Shown here: piece after piece, positions 33,684-41,733 of the stretch
How the letters are laid out: each line of letters begins with the position of its first letter
Numbering within the stretch: the stretch's first letter is position 1
Assembly (NCBI GenBank): GCA_900539695.1
Contig: UQDG01000014.1
Span: 8,476-72,475, forward strand
Origin: an uncultured Oscillospiraceae bacterium
Lineage (GTDB): Bacteria; Bacillota; Clostridia; Oscillospirales; Ruminococcaceae
Length of the DNA: 64,000 bases
Direction: 5' to 3'
Translations under genes and position numbers: made by a program
The notes under the pieces: model-generated
Told to the model about the DNA's origin: nothing
What the model saw: only the letters and a program-made list of their open reading frames with translations
Database searches by the model: none

Positions 33684-33855
33684 GGCAATACCGCATAATT
33701 CTAAGTGCCGATACGGCGAGCGAGGTGCGGCAGCTGCTAAGCCAAAAGCGCAGATAATACTTTGTGTATTATCGAGCATTTTGGCAACGCAGATGCCGTG
33801 CCGTAGCCGCCGGAGCGGTGCTTAAGCCGTCAGGCGGAAATTGTGCGGTGTTGCC
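33684..33855 (+). mobile_element. 172-bp MITE-like element, copy A
   Basis: Ends GGCAATACCGCATAATT and AATTGTGCGGTGTTGCC are inverted repeats with 2 mismatches over 17 bp. TTAA occurs directly on both sides (33680-33683 and 33856-33859) as a target duplication. The centre contains a second long hairpin with CCAAAAGCG and GCATTTTGG arms around GATAATAC/GTATTATC. No protein is encoded. Two bases differ from copy B in the same orientation. Confidence 0.9.
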
Positions 33856-33872
33856 TTAATACAGCATAAGCA

Positions 33873-33919
33873 AAAAGACCGCCGTGTATGCCATTTACGG
33901 CCACACAGCGGTGTCTTTT
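33873..33919. terminator. Terminator between the PfkB kinase and the small membrane protein
   Basis: AAAAGACCGCCGTGT and ACACAGCGGTGTCTTTT form a hairpin with one bulge, and A/T runs on both sides. Confidence 0.7.
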
Positions 33920-33925
33920 GTGCGG

Positions 33926-34150
33926 TTATGCGCAGCTTTTCAGCAAATAGAACGCGGCGGCGATGAGCAGCAGCGGCAGCGCCAGCTTGATGATGCTCCC
34001 AATGAGCAGGCCCACCACCATCAGCGGCAGAGCCACCATGAACAGCACAGCTGCGACCACCTTGGCGGCGCACCAGGCTACCCGGAACGCCAGCCCCACG
34101 CTTTTGAAGAAGAACCAACCGAACAGAAATAAGGCAGCTAACGAAATCAT
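33926..34150 (-). CDS. Small hydrophobic membrane protein
   Basis: A 74-residue protein that is almost entirely hydrophobic: two to three membrane helices (ISLAALFLFGWFFFKSVGLA, then VAAVLFMVALPLMVVGLLIG, then LALPLLLIAAAFYLL). It ends [11 protein letters not shown] lies 9 bp before the ATG and a terminator follows, so it is very likely expressed. I do not recognise a family. Its function is unknown; size and topology would fit a membrane regulator or a stress peptide. Confidence 0.7.
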   Translation of the reverse strand: MISLAALFLFGWFFFKSVGLAFRVAWCAAKVVAAVLFMVALPLMVVGLLIGSIIKLALPLLLIAAAFYLLKSCA

Positions 34151-34255
34151 ATGTATTCACTCCTTTGTTGTGAATACGATTATACACGCTTATTTATTGC
34201 ACAAACAGGATAAAATCAGCAAAATAACGGCGCTATTTTTCCCTGTGGAGAGAAA

Positions 34256-34768
34256 TTACGGCGTTTCCGACTCCTTATTATAGGCCTCAGTGTCGATCCT
34301 GCCGTTGGCCAGCATCTTTTCCACCCAAAGCTGCAGTGTTTCCACCGTGACCGAGATGCGCTCCAGCTCTTTCTGGATGCGCACAAAGTCGTCGATCTCA
34401 TCCTTGCTGATGGTGCCGTCGGCGGCAATTTCAATTAACCGCTCCTTTTTGCGGTCCATAGCGTTGAGGGAGGCCAGCATTTTCAGCACGATGTCCGAAA
34501 GCTCACTGCTGCGGATCTCGGGCACGTACTGTTGGCCGATGGGGCACTGCCGCGCGCAAAAATAGTTGCAAAGCGACGGTGTTTTATACTTTTCCGCCAT
34601 GATGAGCACTTCGTCCGGCCGGGGCAGGCTGCGCTCGCTCTCGATTTTTTCGATGCGCTCGGGCGCGATGGTCTCCAGCAGTTCGCTGGCTTTCTCGCGG
34701 GAAAGGCCCAGTTCCTCCCGGGCCAGCTGGTAGCGGGTTTTGTTTTCCCGCGTGGATGAACGTCCCAT
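34256..34768 (-). CDS. XRE-type helix-turn-helix regulator with Cys-rich segment
   Basis: A 170-residue protein. Residues about 10-60 form an XRE helix-turn-helix (YQLAREELGLSREKASELLE, PERIEKIESERSLPRPDEV). Next comes CNYFCARQCPIGQQYVPEI, three closely spaced Cys that could bind metal or sense redox state. The C-terminal 90 residues are helical, with a heptad-like pattern for dimerisation. It begins 6 bp after nnrE on the same strand, suggesting one transcript. Targets are unknown. Confidence 0.82.
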   Translation of the reverse strand: MGRSSTRENKTRYQLAREELGLSREKASELLETIAPERIEKIESERSLPRPDEVLIMAEKYKTPSLCNYFCARQCPIGQQYVPEIRSSELSDIVLKMLASLNAMDRKKERLIEIAADGTISKDEIDDFVRIQKELERISVTVETLQLWVEKMLANGRIDTEAYNKESETP

Positions 34769-34774
34769 GTTGCT

Positions 34775-35428
34775 TTACTCCTCTTTTTGGCCGTCGGCGT
34801 AAGCGCCGATGCCGATGTCCGCCACCACCACCTCGCCGCAATAATGGGCAGATCCCGGCATGTAATGCAGCGGTTTGGCGCGGTGGAAGGTCACGGTCAG
34901 GTCTGCACGCACGGCACCCTCAGCTACCGCGCCGGTATCGGCGTTGATGCCGCTGGGCAGGTCCACCGCCAGCAGCAGTGCACCGTTTTGGTGCTGCCGA
35001 TTCATTAAATCGCAGGCTGCGCGGCCCGCCGGGCGCAAAGTGCCATGGAAGCCCGTGCCGTACAGCGCATCCACCACCGCATCCGCCGGGGCGGCAGATG
35101 CCGCATCGTGCAGAATTTCTATGGGCAGATCGCGTAATGATCCAAAATTGGTGATAGCGTCGGGCGTTTTCGGCTCGCCCTCAGCCAGCAGCACCTGCAC
35201 CTGCCAGCCCTGCTTGGCGGCCACCCGGGCCATGACGAAGCCGTCCCCGCCGTTGTTGCCCCTGCCCGCCGCCACCAGCAGCCGGGCGGGGCCGGGCAAG
35301 CGGCGGCGCAGTTGGGCAAAGGCGGCGCGGCCGGCGTTTTCCATCATCTGTATGTACAAAAGGCCGTTGTCGTTAGCGGCTTTTTCCAGCGCCTTCATTT
35401 CGGCGGCGGTCACGGTCGTATGGGTCAT
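34775..35428 (-). CDS. nnrE: NAD(P)H-hydrate epimerase domain protein (YjeF N-terminal type)
   Basis: A 217-residue protein with the epimerase motifs YIQMMENAGRAAF, AAGRGNNGGDGFVMAR, VDALYGTGF and LLAVDLPSGINADTG. NnrE interconverts the R and S forms of damaged, hydrated NAD(P)H so that a dehydratase can repair it. In many bacteria the epimerase is fused to the NnrD dehydratase; here only the epimerase half exists. The ATG at 35428 has GGGAGG upstream and a promoter about 25 bp further; a much longer open frame upstream runs antisense through the AI-2E gene and is not real. Confidence 0.9.
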   Translation of the reverse strand: MTHTTVTAAEMKALEKAANDNGLLYIQMMENAGRAAFAQLRRRLPGPARLLVAAGRGNNGGDGFVMARVAAKQGWQVQVLLAEGEPKTPDAITNFGSLRDLPIEILHDAASAAPADAVVDALYGTGFHGTLRPAGRAACDLMNRQHQNGALLLAVDLPSGINADTGAVAEGAVRADLTVTFHRAKPLHYMPGSAHYCGEVVVADIGIGAYADGQKEE

Positions 35429-35458
35429 GGCGATGCCTCCCTTTTGGGTCGTACCTGT

Positions 35459-35487
35459 ATCATACCATAAAAAGGGCGGTGTTTCAA
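35459..35487 (-). promoter_or_regulatory. Promoter of nnrE
   Basis: Minus strand: TTGAAA, 17-bp spacer, TATGAT. Confidence 0.6.
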
Positions 35488-35578
35488 TGGATTCCGGCCT
35501 GGTTTCGCGCTTTCCCACGGGGCGGGTCGGGTAGGATAGAAGAAAAACAGATAGAAGAAAAACACGGGAGGATACACT

Positions 35579-36745
35579 ATGAAGCATTGGCTGGGCCGCA
35601 CGCCCCGCACGGTGGGGGATTGGCTGGGGCTGGCGCTGGGGACGGCACTGATCTTTGGCGGGGTAGCACAGCTGCCCGCGCTGGCGGCGGCGCTGGGGCG
35701 GCTGGCCGTGATGCTGCGGCCGTTTTTGTGGGGGCTGGTGCTGGCCTACGTGCTGGACATCCCCACCCGATGGCTGGCGGCCAAGTGGTTTGGCGGGCGG
35801 CGCGGGGCCGGAGCGGCGGTGAGTTACGCGCTGTTGTTTGGCGCGGCGGGGCTGCTGCTGTGGCTGATTTTGCCGCAATTGGCGCAGAGCGTGACCTCGC
35901 TGTTCGGCAAACTGGCCGCCTACGAGGAAACACTGCGCCGCCTGCTGGCCTGGGTACAGGCCACCTTTGGCGTGGATACCGCCACGATGGACGCGATTTT
36001 GCAGCAGCTGACCGCCCGGCTGCAAAGCGAGTTCGCGGCGTGGTCGGGCCGGGCAGCGCAGGCTGCAGCCAAAGCAGCCTCCAACACGGCCGGGGCGGCG
36101 GCCGATGCGGGCATTGCGCTGGCCGCCAGCATCTACCTGCTGCTGGGCAAGGAAAAGCTGCTGCACAGCGTCCGCCTTTGCCTGCGGGCCGCCCTGCCGT
36201 CCCGGACGGTGGGACAGCTGGGTGCGGTGTTTCAGCTGGCGGACCGAACTTTTAGTGGGTACATCGGCGGGCAGCTGGTGGACGCACTGCTGGTGGGCAC
36301 CGAGACCTTTGCCCTGATGCTGCTTTTGCGGCTGGACTACGCGCCGCTGATCGCCGTGATGGTGGGCGCGACCAACATCGTGCCGGTGCTGGGGCCGTTT
36401 TTGGGTGCAGTGCCGGGGGTGCTGCTGTTGCTGCTGGAGTCGCCCCTGCAGGCGGCAGAGTTCCTGATTATTATCCTGGCCGTGCAGCAGATCGACGGCA
36501 ACTTCATCGCGCCGCGCATTTTGGGCGGGGCCACGGGGCTATCCGGGCTGGGGGTGCTGCTGGCCATCGTGGTGGGCGGCGAGCTGTTTGGCATCCCCGG
36601 TATGGTAGCCGGTGTGCCCACGCTGGCCGTTTTGGCAGCGCTGGCACGGCAGGCGGTGGGCGCCGGGCTGACGGCTCGCGGCCTGCCTGAGGAACCACCG
36701 CCCGCCCCGCAGAAAAAAACTGTTACAAAGAAGGAAAAAAATTAA
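35579..36745 (+). CDS. AI-2E family transporter, copy 1
   Basis: A 388-residue membrane protein of the AI-2E (PerM/TqsA/YtvI) family. Helices at the N-terminus (LGLALGTALIFGGVAQL, MLRPFLWGLVLAYVLDIP), a soluble middle section, and the family block IGGQLVDALLVGTETFALML, then GATNIVPVLGPFLGAVPG and QQIDGNFIAPRILG. Despite the name, members export diverse solutes or act as Na+/H+ antiporters. GGGAGG precedes the ATG. It is followed by a paralogue in the same direction that has its own promoter. Its base composition is very GC-rich even for this window. Confidence 0.9.
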   Translation: MKHWLGRTPRTVGDWLGLALGTALIFGGVAQLPALAAALGRLAVMLRPFLWGLVLAYVLDIPTRWLAAKWFGGRRGAGAAVSYALLFGAAGLLLWLILPQLAQSVTSLFGKLAAYEETLRRLLAWVQATFGVDTATMDAILQQLTARLQSEFAAWSGRAAQAAAKAASNTAGAAADAGIALAASIYLLLGKEKLLHSVRLCLRAALPSRTVGQLGAVFQLADRTFSGYIGGQLVDALLVGTETFALMLLLRLDYAPLIAVMVGATNIVPVLGPFLGAVPGVLLLLLESPLQAAEFLIIILAVQQIDGNFIAPRILGGATGLSGLGVLLAIVVGGELFGIPGMVAGVPTLAVLAALARQAVGAGLTARGLPEEPPPAPQKKTVTKKEKN

Positions 36746-36756
36746 CAATTTGCCTC

Positions 36757-36786
36757 TTGCACCATGCCCCCCTATGCAAGTACAAT
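36757..36786 (+). promoter_or_regulatory. Promoter of the second AI-2E gene
   Basis: TTGCAC, 18-bp spacer, TACAAT, 46 bp before the GTG start. Confidence 0.55.
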
Positions 36787-36832
36787 AAAGTGGATAAGCC
36801 AAACGGGCAATGATTGAGAGAGGCAAGGAATT

Positions 36833-38011
36833 GTGAGCGGAAAGCATTTTATTGACAAAAAGCCGGAAAGCATCTTGGATTGGATAGCCATCGTATGCGC
36901 CGGTATTGCATTTTACCTGCTGCTGAACAACCTGGGCTATTTCCTGGGCGGGTTCGGCGCACTGATGGGCATCTTGTCCCCCTTCTTCGGGGGTATCGTA
37001 ATTGCCTACATTTTAGACCCCATGGTGCGGTTTTTCCACGCCAAACTGTTGAAAAATTCCAAGCGCTGGCGGTGGGTAGCCATTTTGCTGGCGTACCTGG
37101 TGGCGGTGCTGTTGATCGTGCTGCTGGCCTGGCTGGTCATTCCGCAGATCGTAAACAGCATTATGACGCTGTTTAATAATGTGCCGCAGTATATCAACGG
37201 CATCCAGGAAATGCTGCTGTTCGTCCAGGGGCGCTACGGTGTGGATCTGGACCGCGCCATTAAAATGCTGGATGATTCCGAGGCCATGCTCAACGAGGTC
37301 TACAGCCTAGGCAAAACGGTCCTACCGCAGATCATGTCCACCATGGGCAATGTGGCGGGCAACTTCGTCAATGTCTTTACGGCGATTGCATCCAGCATCT
37401 ACATGCTGGCAGACAAGGAGCACCTGCTGCACCAGCTGCGCACCGTGACCCACGCGCTGCTGCCCCGCCGTGCGGCCGAGCAGACGCTGCGCATCTGCCA
37501 CTATGCCAACGATAACTTCACCGGTTTCTTCATCGGCAAGATCATCGACTCCGCCATCATCGGCGTTATTACCTTTGTCTGCATGACGGTGCTGCGGCTG
37601 GACTTTGCTGTGCTGATCAGCGTGTTCATCGGCATCACCAACATTATCCCGGTGTTCGGCCCGTTCATTGGCGCGGTGCCCAGCATCTTCATCCTACTGC
37701 TGGTCAACCCCATCCAGGCGCTGATCTTCTGCATCCTGATTTTGATCATCCAGCAGTTTGACGGCAATTTTATCGGCCCGAAGATCCTGGGTCAGTCCAT
37801 CGGCATTTCGGCTTTGTGGGTGCTGTTCTCCATCGTAGTGGGCGGGGATCTGCTGGGCATCCCCGGCATGGTCATCGGCGTGCCGGTGTTTGCCACGTTG
37901 TACGGTTTGGCGCAGGAGTTCATCCACGCCATGCTGGACCGCCGAGGGATCGATGCCGAAGGCAACGCTGTTGCCGAAGAAATTCCTGATGAAGATAATG
38001 TGTTTGAATAA
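36833..38011 (+). CDS. AI-2E family transporter, copy 2
   Basis: A 392-residue paralogue of the preceding gene, with the same layout: N-terminal helices ending GIVIAYILDPMVRFFHAKLL, a soluble region of about 120 residues, then GFFIGKIIDSAIIGVITF and TNIIPVFGPFIGAVPSIF and QQFDGNFIGPKILGQSIG. The start is GTG at 36833, behind GAGAGGCAAGG. The two copies probably arose by duplication, but they differ greatly in codon choice and GC content and have clearly diverged. Solute unknown. A strong terminator follows. Confidence 0.9.
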   Translation: MSGKHFIDKKPESILDWIAIVCAGIAFYLLLNNLGYFLGGFGALMGILSPFFGGIVIAYILDPMVRFFHAKLLKNSKRWRWVAILLAYLVAVLLIVLLAWLVIPQIVNSIMTLFNNVPQYINGIQEMLLFVQGRYGVDLDRAIKMLDDSEAMLNEVYSLGKTVLPQIMSTMGNVAGNFVNVFTAIASSIYMLADKEHLLHQLRTVTHALLPRRAAEQTLRICHYANDNFTGFFIGKIIDSAIIGVITFVCMTVLRLDFAVLISVFIGITNIIPVFGPFIGAVPSIFILLLVNPIQALIFCILILIIQQFDGNFIGPKILGQSIGISALWVLFSIVVGGDLLGIPGMVIGVPVFATLYGLAQEFIHAMLDRRGIDAEGNAVAEEIPDEDNVFE

Positions 38012-38029
38012 ATTTTAATTATGTGCCCT

Positions 38030-38071
38030 ATCGGCCCTGCCTACCTTGCGGCAGGGCCTTTTATAATGGCA
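38030..38071 (+). terminator. Terminator after the second AI-2E gene (duplicated sequence)
   Basis: GGCCCTGCC and GGCAGGGCC around TACCTTGC, followed by TTTTATAATGGCA. It matches 41 of 42 bases of the MATE terminator on the minus strand at 8996-9037. Confidence 0.85.
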
Positions 38072-38196
38072 GGCTTACCTGGGCCTGCCTTTTGGGTCTC
38101 CAAAAGGAACACATAACGGAAGAAAGCCGTTAAAACGTGTGAAGCGTCGCAGGGTGGCGCGGAACGAAAGCCGCCACATAAAAAAGCAAACAAAAA

Positions 38197-38228
38197 AAAG
38201 CGCAACCTGCGGATACAGGTCACGCTTT
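38197..38228. terminator. Terminator of the ferredoxin gene
   Basis: AAAGCGCAACCTG and CAGGTCACGCTTT pair with one mismatch; on the minus strand the stem is followed by TTTTTTTG. Confidence 0.75.
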
Positions 38229-38242
38229 AAGCGCAAAATAGC

Positions 38243-38410
38243 TTATTCAGCCTGGATAGCGCCGGTGGGGCAAACGCCCTCGCAAGCACCGCAATCGACG
38301 CAGGAAGCTGCATCGACAACAGCCTTGTCCTCCATGCTGATTGCACCAACGGGGCAGGTATCAACACATGCACCGCAAGCAACGCACTCGCTGGAAACGG
38401 TATGAGCCAT
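38243..38410 (-). CDS. 2[4Fe-4S] clostridial-type ferredoxin
   Basis: A 55-residue protein, too short for many gene finders. It has two CxxCxxCxxxCP motifs: CVACGACVDTCPVGAI at the N-terminal half and CVDCGACEGVCPTGAI near the end. The start is MAHTVSSE behind AAGGAG. Such ferredoxins carry low-potential electrons between pyruvate:ferredoxin oxidoreductase, hydrogenases and bifurcating enzymes such as NfnAB encoded at 13.5-15.8 kb. It is monocistronic with its own terminator. Confidence 0.95.
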   Translation of the reverse strand: MAHTVSSECVACGACVDTCPVGAISMEDKAVVDAASCVDCGACEGVCPTGAIQAE

Positions 38411-38605
38411 CGTGAACTCCTTATCTCCGTGCTGAATGGTATTGTACCCTTACCGGCCCTGCACGGCTGCTCCCCGGTATGGCACACAGCGGGTTTGCTC
38501 TGCCTACTGCGTTATACATAGTGTATCACATTGCAAAAAAATTAGCAAGTGCCATATATTGAAAATTTTCGACGGTAAGTCGCAACTAACTGGGCTTATA
38601 GTCCC

Positions 38606-39445
38606 TTATTCGTCCTCTTTATCGGGGGCTTTGGGGGGCCGTTTTCCGCCACGCAGGTAGACGCATTCTTCCCGTTTATAGATGCGCGGTGCCAGGATTT
38701 CCACGTTGGAGCGAACCTTCAGCGTGCCCGCCACAACGTTCACTTCAATAACCGTTCCCTCACCGTCCGGCGTGCGCACAATGCTGCCCGCCTGCGGCGT
38801 GATGGAATTCAGGTACTCGTAGCTTTTTTGTTCATAAGCCAAACAGCACATCAGGCGTCCGCACGACCCACTGATCTTGGAGGGGTTCAGGCTCAGGCCC
38901 TGCTCCTTGGCCATCTTGATGGACACCGGCTGGAAGTTTTTCAAAAAGCGGCTGCAGCAGAACGGCTGGCCGCACAGGCCCAAACCGCCCAGCATTTTGC
39001 TTTCGTCGCGCACGCCGATCTGGCGCAGTTCGATGCGGGTATGGAACTGGGAGGCCAGGTCCTTGACCAGCTCGCGGAAGTCCACGCGGTTGTCAGCGGT
39101 AAAGTAGAACACCAGTTTGCTGCGGTCCAGCGTATATTCTGCGTCCACCAGCTTCATTTTCAGGCCGTGGGCGGCGATGCGCTGCTCGCAGATGGTGTAG
39201 GCCTGCTGCACGTCGGCGCGGTTCTGGCGCATGCGGCGGATGTCCACCGCATCGGCCACGCGGATGACCGGCTTGACCTCGCGGGAGAAGCCCGGCACCT
39301 CGTGGGAGGCGCGCACGACCTCGCCGCACTCGGTGCCGCGGGCCGTGGTAACGATGACGTAGTCGCCCTCTTTGATCTCGAAATCGCAGGGATCAAAATA
39401 ATAGGAGCGGCCGTTTTCCTTGAATTTTACAGAAATTACTTTCAT
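38606..39445 (-). CDS. ricT: RicT/YaaT, PSP1-domain protein of the Y-complex
   Basis: A 279-residue PSP1-domain protein. Cysteine motifs GLGLCGQPFCCSRFL and SGSCGRLMCCLAYE are the iron-sulfur ligands of the Ric (Y) complex. In B. subtilis RicT with RicA and RicF helps RNase Y mature mRNAs and affects sporulation and competence. The C-terminus ends in a charged tail. It lies after holB and darA in the order that is conserved in Firmicutes, 51 bp downstream of holB. RicA and RicF homologues are not in the window. Confidence 0.94.
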   Translation of the reverse strand: MKVISVKFKENGRSYYFDPCDFEIKEGDYVIVTTARGTECGEVVRASHEVPGFSREVKPVIRVADAVDIRRMRQNRADVQQAYTICEQRIAAHGLKMKLVDAEYTLDRSKLVFYFTADNRVDFRELVKDLASQFHTRIELRQIGVRDESKMLGGLGLCGQPFCCSRFLKNFQPVSIKMAKEQGLSLNPSKISGSCGRLMCCLAYEQKSYEYLNSITPQAGSIVRTPDGEGTVIEVNVVAGTLKVRSNVEILAPRIYKREECVYLRGGKRPPKAPDKEDE

Positions 39446-39496
39446 GGGAAGTTCCTTTATCTATTTGTAAGGCAAAAATGCCGTTGGTACATGGTT

Positions 39497-40420
39497 TTAC
39501 CGGGCAGCCTCAGCGGCAAATACCGCCACCGCCAGGCGCAGGTTGCCGTTGCCTGTTACGGCTTTGCGCGTTGCAGCGCTGACTTGTAAGATCCGCGCGG
39601 CGCGGTCCGGCGTCAGGCCGCCGCACTGCTCAGCCCCATAGGCGGGGCGGCGCAGCACCGCACTGCACAGCTGATCCAGCTGCCACAGCAGGGCCAGAAA
39701 GCTCTCGCGGTCACGCTCGTACTTGGTCACCAGCACCAGGGTGCGGTAGGTGTCGTTCTGGGCCGCGTAGCTGCACAGCTCCTTGGCAAGGCCCAGGGCG
39801 GCTTTGAACGTATCGTTGCGGAAGGCCTGCAGTGCCGTACCGATGTGCCCCTCGTACAAAAAAGCCAGCTCCTGGGCCAGCCGGGCGGGCAGGCCCTCGC
39901 GGGTCAGCAGGGCGGCGCATTCGTCGGTGGGCACCGGAGCGATGGTATAGGCGGCACACCGGCTGCGGATGGTGGGCAGCACGGTGGCAGCGCTGGTGGC
40001 GGTCAGCACAAACAGCACGCCCTCGGGCGGTTCCTCAATAATTTTCAGCATCGCGTTGGCCGAGGAACCGTTGAGGTTCTGCGCACCGTAAATGAACAGC
40101 ACGCGGCCCGCCGCATCGGTAGACAGCGCCGAGCGCTGAATGGCTTCGCGCATCTCCCGCACCCGCTTAACGGCAATCTGCCCGCTGGCGCCCTCGCCCT
40201 GCAGGACCAGGCACTCGGTATCCTCTTTTTTCAGCACGGCCTCGGCATGGGGGCCGCCCTGGGGGTAGAGGTAATCCGCCGCCAGGCAGCGGGCCGCAAA
40301 GCCCGCGCCGCAGCCCGGCTCGCCCACCAGCAAAATGGCGTGAGGCAGCCGCCCGGCGTCCAGGGCCGCGCCCAGCTCTGACTTTAAGGCCGTGTTACCG
40401 GCCAGGCGTTCCAGCATCAC
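39497..40420 (-). CDS. holB: DNA polymerase III delta' subunit
   Basis: A 307-residue clamp-loader subunit. The P-loop position reads GEPGCGAGFAARCL, lacking the GKT needed for ATP hydrolysis, as is usual for delta'. The sensor-1 region LFIYGAQNLNGSSANAMLKIIEEPP contains the typical NAMLKxLEEPP motif. The zinc-binding Cys motif seen in many homologues is not apparent. It is translationally coupled to darA (4-bp overlap) and followed by ricT. Delta' helps load the beta clamp at the replication fork. Confidence 0.92.
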   Translation of the reverse strand: MMLERLAGNTALKSELGAALDAGRLPHAILLVGEPGCGAGFAARCLAADYLYPQGGPHAEAVLKKEDTECLVLQGEGASGQIAVKRVREMREAIQRSALSTDAAGRVLFIYGAQNLNGSSANAMLKIIEEPPEGVLFVLTATSAATVLPTIRSRCAAYTIAPVPTDECAALLTREGLPARLAQELAFLYEGHIGTALQAFRNDTFKAALGLAKELCSYAAQNDTYRTLVLVTKYERDRESFLALLWQLDQLCSAVLRRPAYGAEQCGGLTPDRAARILQVSAATRKAVTGNGNLRLAVAVFAAEAAR

Positions 40421-40740
40421 AGCTTTTCAAAACGCTCCACGTTGGTGACCATGACGGTAGCGCCGCCCACGGTCACTTCCATGGGCAGGGCGCTCTCGAT
40501 GCCCAGACCCAGGGTGGCGGTGCCGGGCACGATCTCAGTGCGCTGCTTGCAGCACTGGGAGATGATGCCGATGCAGTCGTCGACCTTCTCATCCTCGGTG
40601 CAGATGAGAAGAGTCATGTTGCCTGCCATCAGGAAGCCGCCGGTGGTGGCCAGGCGGGTGACGTAGAACTTGTTTTTCAATAGCTGGTTGCAGACGTTTT
40701 TGGAATCCTCTTTATTGACGATCGCAGTGATCAGTTTCAT
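40417..40740 (-). CDS. darA: Cyclic-di-AMP receptor PII-like protein DarA/PstA
   Basis: A 107-residue PII-like protein (YaaQ/PstA/DarA). The start MKLITAIVNKEDSKNV and the binding segment TRLATTGGFLMAGNMTLLI match c-di-AMP receptors; the T-loop and B-loop arrangement is compatible with the family. It binds the second messenger c-di-AMP; its downstream partner is unknown even in model species. It is the first gene of a unit with holB and ricT, whose order is conserved in Firmicutes. Confidence 0.94.
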   Translation of the reverse strand: MKLITAIVNKEDSKNVCNQLLKNKFYVTRLATTGGFLMAGNMTLLICTEDEKVDDCIGIISQCCKQRTEIVPGTATLGLGIESALPMEVTVGGATVMVTNVERFEKL

Positions 40741-40785
40741 GGTAATTACTCCTTTTATCTTTTTGCGCTCGGGGCGCGTAAACGG

Positions 40786-41433
40786 TCAACGGTTGCGGTT
40801 TTCCCAGTCGCGGCGGCGCTTGTAGCCGGTCAGGGTATCGCGGCACCAGTCAAACACCTCGCGGCCAAAGAACACCAGGAAGCCCAGCAGGCTCAGCACC
40901 AGGCTGATCTTGGTGGTCAGGCTGCCCATCAGGAACTGCACGACCCAGACGAACAGCTCGTACCAGCCCAGGTACTTCATTTTAAAGGGGATGATGCCGA
41001 ACAGCAGCACGCCCTGCTCCGGCCACATCCAGGTGTAGGCGAACATCATACTCAGGAAGATGCCGTCCGGCGAGGCGCCGCCCGCCAAAAAGCAGCTGAT
41101 CCAGGCACCCAGCACGCCCAGTGCGATGAAGAGCGTCATGCGGAAATCGCCCCAGGCACGGGTGAGCGAGTTGCCGATCCAGAAGTAGAACACCAGATTC
41201 AGGATGCCCAGCGCGCCGCCCAGCCACACCGGCTGGAACAAAAACGTGATGAGCCGCCAGATCTGCCCGTGCAGCACGGCACTGCGGCTGAGGGAGATGA
41301 ACCCGCTGAACTGCCAGTTGATGAGCAGCACGATGAGGCCCACGGCCAGCTGGCCGACCATAAGGCCATTGATAAGATAGGGGATGGCAAAGCGGCTGTA
41401 GCGGCGCTCCAGCCGGTCGATCCAATTGTTCAT
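40786..41433 (-). CDS. Rhomboid-like membrane protein without an evident catalytic serine
   Basis: A 215-residue protein with about six hydrophobic segments. The motif HGQIWRLITFLFQP resembles the conserved GQxWRxxT of rhomboids and derlins, and AWGDFRMTLFIALGVLG follows. The catalytic GxSG of active rhomboid proteases is missing; the corresponding stretch reads GGASPDGIFLSMMFAY. It may therefore be a pseudo-protease or belong to a sister family. The ATG at 41433 is chosen because AGGAGG lies 9 bp upstream. It precedes darA by 45 bp on the opposite side of the reading direction, that is, it is transcribed towards the same side and lies upstream. Confidence 0.65.
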   Translation of the reverse strand: MNNWIDRLERRYSRFAIPYLINGLMVGQLAVGLIVLLINWQFSGFISLSRSAVLHGQIWRLITFLFQPVWLGGALGILNLVFYFWIGNSLTRAWGDFRMTLFIALGVLGAWISCFLAGGASPDGIFLSMMFAYTWMWPEQGVLLFGIIPFKMKYLGWYELFVWVVQFLMGSLTTKISLVLSLLGFLVFFGREVFDWCRDTLTGYKRRRDWENRNR

Positions 41434-41480
41434 GGGCAAAGCCCTCCTGTTAGTTAAAGATATACCAATTTATTGTAGCA

Positions 41481-41677
41481 TTTTCCACGGGGAAGTGCAA
41501 CAGTTCTCTTGTCGGAAGGTGGCGGGGGCGAAAGTTTTCCGCAGCGGTGTTTCGTGTTTCCACGGGGTTTTCCAAAGGTTTTCGACCATAGGCACGTGCA
41601 ATGGGGGAAAGTTTTCCACACTTTCAACAGGGTTTTCAACAATTTCAACGTGGATAACCTGTATACACTGTGGATAA
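41481..41677. promoter_or_regulatory. Cluster of DnaA-box-like sites
   Basis: One perfect DnaA box, TTATCCACA, on the minus strand (41669-41677), and near-matches TTATCCACG (41649-41657, minus), TTTTCCACA (41612-41620, plus) and TTTTCCACG (41481-41489, plus). More TTTCCA-type motifs lie between. Such clusters occur at origins, in dnaA promoters and at DnaA-titration sites. The neighbourhood of darA-holB-ricT is near oriC in B. subtilis. No dnaA or dnaN gene is in the window. Confidence 0.5.
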
Positions 41678-41733
41678 CTGCCCCTGAATATACACTTCGT
41701 GAACAGAGCATGAACAGAGTGTAAAATAAAAAA

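Noticed and set aside
34775..36166. A long N-terminal extension of nnrE
   Set aside because: The added part lies antisense to the AI-2E gene; the real start at 35428 has a ribosome site and the family N-terminus.
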